From positions 1 through 11,415 of the forward strand of contig WJIN01000062.1 in assembly GCA_014730295.1 (NCBI GenBank): a DNA stretch of 11,415 nt, written 5' to 3'. Under the pieces are notes generated by a model, which worked only from the letters and a program-made list of their open reading frames with translations, was not told the origin of the DNA and did no database searches. The position numbers and the translations under genes were made by a program. Below, in pieces: positions 1 through 6,996 of this stretch. The number at the start of each line of letters is the position of its first letter. The stretch's first letter is position 1. The stretch comes from Promethearchaeota archaeon (GTDB lineage: Archaea > Asgardarchaeota > Lokiarchaeia > Sigynarchaeales > SOKP01).

Positions 1-405
1 AAGTATTCCTAAAGAAATTAATATGGCTGATGGAATCAAGAAGATTTCAAAAGGTCTCTCTAAGAAAAGGAGATCTAGAATAAACGTGAAAAAGGGAAAG
101 GTCATGGAAATTGCAAGAGCTTTAGTGGTACCCAACTGTTTTTGAGATTTAAAATAAAAAGTGTCACCAATAACTTGACCGAATACGAAACTTATGATTA
201 ATATTATCCATAAAGTCCAAGGAAGCGAAAAAATCGTATTAAAAATACCAAGTATCAAAGAGGAAATAATGAATGTTATTAATCCGACTCCAGTTCTGAA
301 CATATTAATAAAAATAGGTGAAACATCATCCTCAACCTTGCGAAACATAGCATTAGATGAAACAAATGCTAAGTTTGATAAGACGGCAATTATTACTCCG
401 ATCAT
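1..405 (-). CDS. EamA/DMT-superfamily membrane transporter, N-terminal part (cut by window edge)
   Basis: The minus strand is open from an ATG at 405 to base 1, giving 135 residues with no stop; the protein continues off the left edge. The codon just before the ATG is an in-frame TAG, so the start is fixed. Hydrophobic segments lie at about residues 2-21, 32-56, 65-85 and 95-116, and a fifth begins near 121. The stretch GTTKALAISMTFPFF followed by LLFLERP resembles the end of an EamA repeat, where a short loop leads into a helix with a conserved proline and a closing 'xERP'. EamA proteins usually have about 300 residues and two such repeats, so roughly half is present. The family exports small metabolites such as amino acids or nucleosides across the cell membrane; the substrate cannot be told. 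A plus-strand ORF at 194-460 is its shadow. Family call fairly sure, substrate unknown. Confidence 0.82.
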   Translation of the reverse strand, partial: MIGVIIAVLSNLAFVSSNAMFRKVEDDVSPIFINMFRTGVGLITFIISSLILGIFNTIFSLPWTLWIILIISFVFGQVIGDTFYFKSQKQLGTTKALAISMTFPFFTFILDLLFLERPFEIFLIPSAILISLGIL

Positions 406-430
406 CTATTTTAATAAAAGCGAAATGGCT

Positions 431-441
431 TATAATTTAAA
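431..441 (-). promoter_or_regulatory. TATA-like box for the EamA gene
   Basis: On the minus strand this reads TTTAAATTATA, centred about 31 bases upstream of the ATG at 405. No Shine-Dalgarno motif lies between. The spacing fits an archaeal TATA box driving a leaderless or nearly leaderless transcript. Inferred from position and composition only, in an AT-rich background. Confidence 0.35.
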
Positions 442-577
442 TGATCGAAATAAAATCTGATAAGAATAAATAATATCTAAAAAGATTATTAGAAACTCTT
501 TATCCATTAATTAATTCAATAAAATCTCTGAATTTATTCAAAATTGAAATAAAGGATAAAAATAGAACGATTTATGA

Positions 578-1960
578 TTATTTTTTTTCCGCTAATCTCA
601 AGTATAATAATATAAGAACTCCAAGACCCATAACTCCAGTTATTAAGACTATTATTTGAAGTATTGTGCTTAAATAAATATCGGTGCTAAAGATTTCAAA
701 TAAAGCTGAAAATACATCAACTAAGCTGATAATGGTAAAAGCAAGGACGATTTTGTTAAGAGAATCATCCTTCTTCTCTTTCTGCCGTTGGAAAAGATCT
801 TCAAGCGTGTCTTCAATCATGTCGAGTTTCGCTTCTAAAACTTCATACATATCATCTGTTAACCAGCGATCATTTAATTCCTTAAGCAGATTTCGCTTTT
901 CCGTATCGAAGGTAATTTTCACATCTCTAAAGTTATCCAAAATTCTCTTCACGGTCAAATTAAAATCCCGAATTTCGTAGATATTTCTCTTAATACTTTT
1001 TAAATCTAACTCATCAATATGTAAGTTAAACCATGTAATTGCATTATCGACAATATCATCTAATAATTCCACGGATCTCCAATTTACCTGAGCAATTTCG
1101 ATGATTCGTACATAATCATACGGTTGCATTTTAGTCTGAGAAAAGCCACTATCCATTTCTTTCGTGAAAATGATTGAATGTCCCCAGCCGAAATAAATAT
1201 AGCGATTATCATAAATAGAGAAATCTTCTACATCCATTTTCTTCGATGGGGTTAAGAGAAATTTAAATGGCTCCCCTGGATTTTTTAAATTAAATAATTG
1301 ATCATCATGAATATGATAAACCCTATGAGTCCATGGAAGGATATATTGAGCTTTATCCTCCTTACTGAAATCCCTTACATCGGGCATATGTTCCATATTA
1401 AAAATAGGCACATTTAACTTCTCCACACTATTGGTAAAATTTACGGCTATCTGATAGGATATTTCTTCAAAATATTGTTTATATAACAAATTTAATTGTT
1501 CTGAGATAGTTTCCAATTGAAGAATGGTGATACCTTCCCTACCTATTATTTCTACTTCAACACTACATTGAGCTACTCCAGAATAATGGATGTAAAATTT
1601 AATATTACTAAACTTTAATGGTTTAATTGGGATGTCTACTTGAATCTTTTCTTCAATGGGTAAAGAATTGGGATCTTCTGTATCACTTACTAAATACCCC
1701 ATAATAAACGAGTCCTCTTTACTAACGGGTGCAAAGACTCCTTTGGATATTTTTAGTTTTTCTGCCGATTCTGTACCCCATTTCACTCTAAGCGTGTCAT
1801 TTTTGAAATTGACTTCTAAATTATTCATTTCCTTAATGATTTCCCCGTGTAATTCTATATTTTCCTCATAACGGATTTCATCAATATTCAGGAAAATATA
1901 TGTATTAAATGGACTGAAGAAATATTCGGTTATTTTATCAAACTTTAATTGATGTTCCAA
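578..1960 (-). CDS. Unknown protein with CorA-like C-terminal two-helix membrane anchor
   Basis: 460 residues; I do not recognise a named family. Residues 1 to about 290 look like a mixed alpha/beta soluble domain, with clusters such as PWTHRVYHIHDD and IYFGWGHSIIF. Residues about 290-400 are mostly long charged helices (for example LEAKLDMIEDTLEDLFQRQK), and the end has two membrane helices at about 404-425 and 431-455 joined by a five-residue loop and followed by a short basic tail. That order (soluble domain, long helical stalk, two C-terminal helices) is the layout of CorA/Mrs2 channels, but the GMN signature expected at the end of the first helix is missing, so magnesium transport should not be assumed. 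The start is TTG at 1960, chosen because GGTGAG sits 8 bases upstream and a TGA in frame at 1972-1970 rules out a longer form. The next internal Met is near residue 45. Confidence 0.72.
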   Translation of the reverse strand: MEHQLKFDKITEYFFSPFNTYIFLNIDEIRYEENIELHGEIIKEMNNLEVNFKNDTLRVKWGTESAEKLKISKGVFAPVSKEDSFIMGYLVSDTEDPNSLPIEEKIQVDIPIKPLKFSNIKFYIHYSGVAQCSVEVEIIGREGITILQLETISEQLNLLYKQYFEEISYQIAVNFTNSVEKLNVPIFNMEHMPDVRDFSKEDKAQYILPWTHRVYHIHDDQLFNLKNPGEPFKFLLTPSKKMDVEDFSIYDNRYIYFGWGHSIIFTKEMDSGFSQTKMQPYDYVRIIEIAQVNWRSVELLDDIVDNAITWFNLHIDELDLKSIKRNIYEIRDFNLTVKRILDNFRDVKITFDTEKRNLLKELNDRWLTDDMYEVLEAKLDMIEDTLEDLFQRQKEKKDDSLNKIVLAFTIISLVDVFSALFEIFSTDIYLSTILQIIVLITGVMGLGVLILLYLRLAEKK

Positions 1961-1968
1961 AATAAATA

Positions 1969-1974
1969 CTCACC
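1969..1974 (-). promoter_or_regulatory. Shine-Dalgarno site deciding a TTG start
   Basis: GGTGAG on the minus strand, a close match to the archaeal consensus GGTGA, with 8 bases between it and the TTG at 1960. It supports TTG initiation for the 460-residue protein. An ATG just upstream of it (minus strand) is in another frame and soon meets a stop. Confidence 0.65.
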
Positions 1975-1978
1975 ATCG

Positions 1979-2018
1979 AAAGTGTATTTGCTTTTTACAA
2001 CTTTGTGATTTACACTTT
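1979..2018. repeat. 8-bp inverted repeat in the leader of the 460-residue protein gene
   Basis: AAAGTGTA at 1979-1986 is the exact reverse complement of TACACTTT at 2011-2018, with 24 bases between. It lies between the likely TATA box (2028-2038) and the GGTGAG ribosome site, so it could be an operator or an mRNA hairpin. An 8-bp match of this kind can also arise by chance. Confidence 0.3.
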
Positions 2019-2027
2019 AGTAGAAGT

Positions 2028-2038
2028 GATAATTTAAA
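2028..2038 (-). promoter_or_regulatory. TATA-like box in the divergent 1961-2250 gap
   Basis: TTTAAATTATC on the minus strand lies about 70 bases upstream of the TTG at 1960, which would give a leader of about 45 bases carrying the GGTGAG site. The 290-base gap also serves the plus-strand kinase gene: CATATATC at about 2216-2223 lies some 30 bases before its ATG and could be that gene's box. No small gene with credible coding character was seen in the gap. Confidence 0.3.
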
Positions 2039-2250
2039 AAAATTTCTAAAATTTTCAAAATAGGTGCATAGGCTTTCTACGATATTAAATATTCATTTTG
2101 GATTTAAGATATTTTAGATGTTAATAAAATTTTTTTCAAATAAGTATAAATATTAATTCATTTATGAATTAGATACGATATTTAGGGAAAGAATTAGATG
2201 ATTGAGATCGAAGATCATATATCTTAATTATTCTCAAAGAGTTAAGGGAA

Positions 2251-4497
2251 ATGAATATGAATTCCAAGCAAATGTTCCGATATAAAATAGTTGTTGAAAA
2301 TGCAAATGATTTGATTGTAATTTTGAATAAAAACTTGGAGAGAGAATTTATCAATGAAGATTCATATTATAAGCTCTTAGGCTATACCAAAAAAGACCTA
2401 ATTGGAGCCAATATTATGGATATTATCCATCCAGAAGATAGAAAAGTTCTTTTGGGCGTAATTGGTACGTATGCAGAAGAGAAAAATTCCACCATTCAAT
2501 TGAGAATTAAAAACTACAAGGGTAATTATATTTGGTTCGGGTTTAGAGCTAATCCCTTCATTGATCACGATAATCAAGAAAAAGTTATAGTAATAGGAAG
2601 AAAAATACAAAAAGAAAAAGAGATAGAAAAAAAGCTTGCTAATACTCAGAAGAAATTTCGCAAGATAATGGAAGCTGCAAAAGATGGGATCCTCCTTTTG
2701 GATAATAAAGGTATAGTCTGTTATTGGAATAAAGCTGCTCAACGCATTTATGGATATACTGAGGAAGAAATTTTAGGAAAATCATTACAAATTGTAATGC
2801 CTGAGTATGACCATAAAGATTTCGAAACAATAATGAATCAATTTGAGGAAAGTGGTCTCGGTCCTGCCATTGGTAATACGCTACAATTTGAGGCAATAAA
2901 GAAAAATGGTACGACAATTCCCGTAGAGGTTTCATATTCATCCATAAAATTAGAAGATCAATGGAATGCTGTAGGAATTATACGAGACATATCTGAGCGA
3001 AAAGCTGCGGAGCTAAAGATAAAAAAATCTGAAGAAAGATATCGCTTAATTTCTGAAAATGCAAATGATTTGATAATTATTCTAAATCGTGAGATAAAAA
3101 TAGCATATATTAATGAATCTGCATTATTTAGAATTCTCGGTTATAGAGAAGGGGAGATCATTAACATGACACTTGTAGATTTTCTCCATCCCGCCGATAT
3201 CGAAAAGGCAGCAAAAACCTTGAAGGATGGTATTTTAAATGGGGAAGTAACTCAAGATTTCCGAGTATTTCATAAAAATGGAAAAATAATATGCTTGGAA
3301 GTAAAGGGGAAGGTCTTTACTGATATCGATAATAAGAGAAAAGGACTCCTTGTATGCAGGGACATTACAGAAAGGAAAGAAGCGGAAAGTCAAATAAAAA
3401 AATCCGAACAGTATTATAGGCTTATAAGTGAAAATGCGAATGATATGATTAGAGTACTAAACCATAGATTTGAGGTAGAATATTTAAATGAGAATGTCCA
3501 CAGAGAATTATTGGGATATGAAAAGAAGGAACTATTAGGAAAATCCGTATTTTTTCTTTTTCATAGGCAAGATATCATTAATGAGAAAAGAAAAATTTAT
3601 AAAGTGTTAAGGCATGGAGCGAAACATGAAATTCGGCATCGACATAAGGAAGGCCATTATATATGGGTTGAAATAAAGGGGCAGCAATTCACTCTTGAAA
3701 ATGGGAAAAAAAAGACTTTACTGATCGGAAGGGATGTTACTGACCGAAAAATTCAAGAAAATTTAATCCAAGAACAAATAAAAAGACTTAATGAGATAAA
3801 TAAAGTAAAAACCCAATTATTAAGAAGGATCTCTCATGAACTGAAAACTCCTCTTATATCTATAAAAGGCTATGCTGACCTTCTATTGGAACTCTATAAT
3901 GAAAATATGCAACTTGAAGAAATCTCTATCATAAAAGAAATTAAGAATGGATGTGCAAGATTGGAAGATTTAATTATAGATTTAATAGAGAGTTCGAGTT
4001 TGGAATCTGGCGAAATCAGACTAGAAAAAACAATGGAAGATTTAATATTTTTGATACAATATGTAGTAAAGGATCTTAAACCCATGATAAATAAAAGAAA
4101 TCATTCCATTCTTCTATATCTGCACGAAGAGCTTATAACTCGATTTGAAAAAGAGAAGATTTATGAGGTTCTGAGCAATCTTTTAACTAATGCGATAAAA
4201 TATACCCCACCAAATGGGACTATAAAAATAAAAACAATTAGAAAGCCAAAATTCTATGTCGTGTGTGTGGAGGATAATGGGATAGGACTGACTAAGAAAG
4301 AAAAAAGAAAAATTTTCAAACAATTCGGAAAAATTGAGCGATATGGTCAAGGCTGGGATATAGAAAGTGGAGGCACTGGGCTTGGTCTTTATATCGCAAA
4401 AATGATTGTAGAATTACATGGTGGGCAAATATGGGTAAAATCTGATGGGAGAAATGAGGGTTCAAAATTCTGCTTTACACTTCCCATTAAAAGTTAG
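2251..4497 (+). CDS. Cytoplasmic sensor histidine kinase with four PAS domains
   Basis: 748 residues, no membrane segment. Four PAS domains follow each other at about residues 6-122, 131-252, 260-377 and 385-502, a regular step of about 125. PAS1, 3 and 4 share the motif ENAND near their starts (16, 269, 394); PAS2 differs (EAAKDG). Then come a HisKA helix pair with the phospho-acceptor H529 in SHELKTPL, and a HATPase domain with N-box N647 (NLLTNAIKYT), G1 box DNGIG at 675-679 and G2 box GGTGLGL at 707-713. All key kinase residues are present, so it should autophosphorylate and pass phosphate to a response regulator, but no receiver domain is fused and no regulator gene is in the window. The signal is unknown; PAS domains may bind haem, flavin or small ligands. 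ATG at 2251 is chosen because TGA at 2203-2205 closes the frame upstream; no strong Shine-Dalgarno is visible. Confidence 0.95.
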   Translation: MNMNSKQMFRYKIVVENANDLIVILNKNLEREFINEDSYYKLLGYTKKDLIGANIMDIIHPEDRKVLLGVIGTYAEEKNSTIQLRIKNYKGNYIWFGFRANPFIDHDNQEKVIVIGRKIQKEKEIEKKLANTQKKFRKIMEAAKDGILLLDNKGIVCYWNKAAQRIYGYTEEEILGKSLQIVMPEYDHKDFETIMNQFEESGLGPAIGNTLQFEAIKKNGTTIPVEVSYSSIKLEDQWNAVGIIRDISERKAAELKIKKSEERYRLISENANDLIIILNREIKIAYINESALFRILGYREGEIINMTLVDFLHPADIEKAAKTLKDGILNGEVTQDFRVFHKNGKIICLEVKGKVFTDIDNKRKGLLVCRDITERKEAESQIKKSEQYYRLISENANDMIRVLNHRFEVEYLNENVHRELLGYEKKELLGKSVFFLFHRQDIINEKRKIYKVLRHGAKHEIRHRHKEGHYIWVEIKGQQFTLENGKKKTLLIGRDVTDRKIQENLIQEQIKRLNEINKVKTQLLRRISHELKTPLISIKGYADLLLELYNENMQLEEISIIKEIKNGCARLEDLIIDLIESSSLESGEIRLEKTMEDLIFLIQYVVKDLKPMINKRNHSILLYLHEELITRFEKEKIYEVLSNLLTNAIKYTPPNGTIKIKTIRKPKFYVVCVEDNGIGLTKKEKRKIFKQFGKIERYGQGWDIESGGTGLGLYIAKMIVELHGGQIWVKSDGRNEGSKFCFTLPIKS

Positions 4498-4565
4498 ATA
4501 TGATGTTTATTATTAATATTAGATGTTTTGAAAAGATATTAGGATTAGTTTAACTCATATCCACC

Positions 4566-4652
4566 ATTCTGAAATACTGAATTTATAAAAATAGAACTAT
4601 CTGGACAGAGAGAGTCTGCGACACAGTTTTTTATTTTGTTTTATTTCAGAAT
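4566..4652. repeat. 11-bp perfect inverted repeat spanning 87 bases
   Basis: ATTCTGAAATA at 4566-4576 and TATTTCAGAAT at 4642-4652 are exact reverse complements with a 65-base spacer. The right arm overlaps the stop codon of the small antitoxin-like gene. It could be a long-range RNA stem at the 3' end of the converging transcripts or a remnant of a small mobile element; no target duplication directly abuts the arms. Confidence 0.4.
4627..4646 (+). terminator. T-rich tract, possible terminator of the kinase gene
   Basis: Plus-strand run of nearly pure T (17 of 20 bases) about 130 bases after the kinase stop. Archaeal RNA polymerase terminates at such U-tracts without needing a hairpin. A weak CAGA/TCTG hairpin lies upstream. 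It touches the 3' end of the converging small gene. Tentative. Confidence 0.3.
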
Positions 4653-4810
4653 ACTTCCACGGTCATGTCTTTTTCTTCTTCCACTATAGAAGACGTTTCT
4701 TTTTCATCTAACAAGCTATTAATAACTTCGGTAAAGGTTTTCTTTACACCTTTGAACTCTCTCAACCTATTGAATGTCTCTTCATCCACATAAATATTTC
4801 GTAATGCCAT
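4646..4810 (-). CDS. Ribbon-helix-helix antitoxin-like protein (VapB/DUF217 type), orphan
   Basis: 54 residues from ATG at 4810 to TGA at 4648-4646. It opens with a short strand and helix (RNIYVDEETFNRLREFKG) and continues with a second helix (TFTEVINSLLDEKE), the pattern of archaeal VapB antitoxins of the DUF217 type, in which the strand pairs in a dimer and contacts DNA. The tail (residues about 38-54) is acidic, as in antitoxin segments that wrap a toxin. The start is supported by AGGTG 8 bases upstream. No PIN-domain toxin follows: the 148 bases between its stop and the kinase gene hold no credible ORF, and the next gene upstream is acs on the same strand. It may therefore be an orphan antitoxin, a solitary repressor, or the partner of a toxin elsewhere. 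Its promoter carries a phased CTATAT array that it may bind. Confidence 0.75.
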   Translation of the reverse strand: MALRNIYVDEETFNRLREFKGVKKTFTEVINSLLDEKETSSIVEEEKDMTVEVF

Positions 4811-4818
4811 TTATAGGA

Positions 4819-4823
4819 CACCT
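4819..4823 (-). promoter_or_regulatory. Ribosome binding site of the antitoxin-like gene
   Basis: AGGTG on the minus strand with 8 bases to the ATG at 4810. It overlaps the first unit of the CTATAT array, so a protein bound there would cover the DNA coding for the ribosome site as well as the promoter. Confidence 0.55.
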
Positions 4824-4869
4824 ATATAGACTATATATACTATATCTTTCTATTGTTGCTATATTTTAT
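4822..4869. repeat. Phased CTATAT direct repeats: candidate operator and promoter
   Basis: CTAT units begin at 4822, 4831, 4840, 4850 and 4859, a step of 9, 9, 10 and 9 bases, close to one helical turn. Four of the five units read CTATAT and one reads CTATTG; the first, CTATATAG, is itself a palindrome. The array covers the region just upstream of the antitoxin-like gene, including its ribosome site and a likely TATA box (AAATATAG on the minus strand, about 4860-4867). Ribbon-helix-helix repressors often bind tandem short sites one turn apart, so autoregulation is a natural guess. Low-complexity AT sequence is the alternative. Confidence 0.5.
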
Positions 4870-4954
4870 AAATATTAGAAGTATTTAAGTATTAAGGTTA
4901 AGATTCACAAAAACCAGATAAGATGGGTAAAAATGCAGAGCTACGTAAAAGAAG

Positions 4955-5000
4955 ATTTAAAAAAATAAATATAAAGAAATAACAATAAGAGAAAATTAGA
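4955..5000 (-). terminator. U-rich tracts downstream of acs
   Basis: Read on the minus strand, the bases after the acs stop contain several T-runs in succession, ending in a run of seven T at about 4965-4959. This fits an archaeal U-tract terminator for acs. The rest of the 4811-5010 gap holds the antitoxin promoter array and a doubtful 19-codon basic ORF at 4923-4982 on the plus strand. Confidence 0.4.
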
Positions 5001-5010
5001 AAGGTTGTAC

Positions 5011-6996
5011 CTATTTTGGAACTTCTACGTCCATTTTTTCACGCTCTTCTAAGAGATCATCGACAACAGAAGGATCTGCCAGGGTAGTGACGTTTCCGAT
5101 ATCCGTTCCAGCTGCGATTGCTTTCAGCACGCGCCTCATGATTTTCCCACTCCTTGTCTTAGGAAGTGCGTCCGCAAATTGTACAACATCAGGTTGGAAC
5201 ACAGGGCCAATTTCCTTTCGAACGTGCATTGTAATCTCTTTCCTGAGATCTTCTGTCTTTTCCACACCTTCCATTAAGGTCACATATGCCCAGATCGCGT
5301 TTCCTTTTATTTTATGTGGAAACGGTGCGACAGCAGCTTCAGCAACTTTAGGATGACTTACGATTGCAGATTCCACTTCCATCGTTCCTATCCTATGGCC
5401 CGAGACTTTAATAACATCGTCTAAGCGTCCCAAAATCCAATAGTATCCATCTTCATCTCGTCGTGCGCCATCACCAGTGTAATAATAACCATCATATCTA
5501 CTCAAGTAAGTGGACTTAAATCGTTCAGTATCTCCCCATACATCTCGAAGCATTCCGGGCCAAGGTTGCGCCATACAAAAATATCCGCCCTCATCTGGTT
5601 CTGTAACCTCATTTCCTTCCACATCAAAAATCACGGGTTTAATTCCTAAAAACGGTAAGCAACAGGATCCTGGCTTGGTTGGGGTTGCGGTCGCAATAGG
5701 CGTCATAATAAAGCCCCCTGTTTCAGTTTGCCAATATGTATCGACAATTGGGCAGCGTTCCTTTCCAATAACTCGGTGATACCATGTCCAGGCTTCGGGA
5801 TTTATTGGCTCTCCCACAGTTCCCAAGACTCGTAAAGAGCTTAAGTCATGTTTATTAACTGGGTCCTCTCCGTATCGCATTAACGCGCGGATTGCAGTTG
5901 GAGCGGTATAAAACTGAGTCACTTTATGTCGTTCTACGATATCCCAGAATCTGTCTACATCAGGATACGTAGGGACGCTCTCAAACATCAGGCTTGTTGC
6001 ACCATTAGCCAAGGGACCATAAACAATGTAGCTATGCCCCGTAATCCAGCCTATATCCGCGGTACAATACCAAATATCTCCTTCTTGATAGTTAAAGACA
6101 ATCTTTTGTGTGAATGATGTATATAAAATATATCCCGCGGTCGTATGTTTTACACCTTTAGGTTTACCCGTAGTTCCGCTCGTATAAAGGATGAAGAGTG
6201 TATCTTCTGAATCCATCTCTTCGCATTCACATTCTGCATCCATACCTTCAATGAACTCCCGATACCAAATATCTTTATCTGTGTGGGGAACCTCATTGCC
6301 GGTTCGTTCGACCACGATTACATGTTCTATAGTCGGTACATCATCAATAATTTGGACGACATCACTCATTTTCGGATACGTTTTCCCAGCTCGTAGGGTT
6401 TGATCGCATGTAAACAATAATTTTGAGTCAGAATCATCAATTCTGTCCTTTACGGCTTCTTTTGAAAATCCGCCGAAGACTATAGAATGAATTACTCCAA
6501 TTCTGGAGCATGCAAGCATAATAATAGCTAACTCTGGGATCATTGGAAGCCAGATTGTGACTCTGTCTCCTTTCTTGAGACCGAGGTTCTTCATCCCGTT
6601 CGCAACCTTGCAGACTTCTTCTTTAAGCTGAGTATAGGTGAATTTCCTTACTTCACCGGGCTCATCAGCTTCCCAAATGATCGCGACTTTATCACCTTTT
6701 CCCGCTTCAATATGTCTATCAATACAATTATAGCATACATTTAATTTTCCTCCAACAAACCACTTTCCAGGGAAAAGGTTGGTTTTTTCCCACACTTTAT
6801 CATATGGTTTAAACCAATCAAGCGACATGGCTTGTTCATCCCAAAATCCTTCCATGTCTTCGATGGATTTCTTATAAAGTTCCTTATACTCATCAAAAGA
6901 CATTCCGGTTTTCGCATATTCTGGATTTAACTTAACCGGATCGAACACTCGCTTCTCGGAAAGGATGCTTTCCATTTTTTCTTCTTTTTCAGACAT
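5011..6996 (-). CDS. acs: Acetyl-CoA synthetase, AMP-forming
   Basis: 661 residues, the normal length for Acs (about 650). It converts acetate, ATP and CoA to acetyl-CoA, AMP and pyrophosphate in the cytoplasm through an acetyl-adenylate. Visible signatures: an N-terminal Acs cap (about 30-85, with SFDEYKELYKKS), the nucleotide loop YTSGTTGKPKG at 271-281, DTYWQTETGG with W422 at the place of the tryptophan that limits the pocket to acetate, YYTGDGARRDEDGYYWILGR with the hinge Asp, and KTRSGKIMRR with the catalytic lysine K618, 43 residues from the end as in Salmonella Acs (K609 of 652). That lysine is the known target of reversible acetylation in bacteria. ATG at 6996 has a TATA-like box about 26 bases upstream and no Shine-Dalgarno. 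Two 60-base spot counts gave 45-48% GC, against 22-33% in neighbouring genes, suggesting transfer or unusual codon selection. It is divergent from the CoA-transferase/GNAT gene. Confidence 0.97.
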   Translation of the reverse strand: MSEKEEKMESILSEKRVFDPVKLNPEYAKTGMSFDEYKELYKKSIEDMEGFWDEQAMSLDWFKPYDKVWEKTNLFPGKWFVGGKLNVCYNCIDRHIEAGKGDKVAIIWEADEPGEVRKFTYTQLKEEVCKVANGMKNLGLKKGDRVTIWLPMIPELAIIMLACSRIGVIHSIVFGGFSKEAVKDRIDDSDSKLLFTCDQTLRAGKTYPKMSDVVQIIDDVPTIEHVIVVERTGNEVPHTDKDIWYREFIEGMDAECECEEMDSEDTLFILYTSGTTGKPKGVKHTTAGYILYTSFTQKIVFNYQEGDIWYCTADIGWITGHSYIVYGPLANGATSLMFESVPTYPDVDRFWDIVERHKVTQFYTAPTAIRALMRYGEDPVNKHDLSSLRVLGTVGEPINPEAWTWYHRVIGKERCPIVDTYWQTETGGFIMTPIATATPTKPGSCCLPFLGIKPVIFDVEGNEVTEPDEGGYFCMAQPWPGMLRDVWGDTERFKSTYLSRYDGYYYTGDGARRDEDGYYWILGRLDDVIKVSGHRIGTMEVESAIVSHPKVAEAAVAPFPHKIKGNAIWAYVTLMEGVEKTEDLRKEITMHVRKEIGPVFQPDVVQFADALPKTRSGKIMRRVLKAIAAGTDIGNVTTLADPSVVDDLLEEREKMDVEVPK

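Noticed and set aside
194..460. Plus-strand 88-codon ORF near the left edge
   Set aside because: It lies mostly opposite the minus-strand EamA gene, whose translation is clearly a membrane protein; the plus-strand product shows no family pattern.
684..1871. Plus-strand ORFs at 684-980 and 1656-1871
   Set aside because: Both lie inside the 460-residue minus-strand gene and read as serine-rich, low-complexity shadows.
2169..4085. Minus-strand ORFs at 2169-2354, 2398-2742, 2639-2941 and 3894-4085
   Set aside because: Antisense shadows of the PAS histidine kinase, whose domains are continuous through the region.
4498..4645. Possible remnant of a VapC toxin downstream of the antitoxin-like gene
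   Set aside because: The minus-strand frames are full of stops and show no PIN-domain start such as a hydrophobic strand ending in DT or DS.
5087..6403. Four plus-strand ORFs of 63-89 codons opposite acs
   Set aside because: The acs product is intact and conserved throughout; the opposite frames stay open because of its higher GC content.
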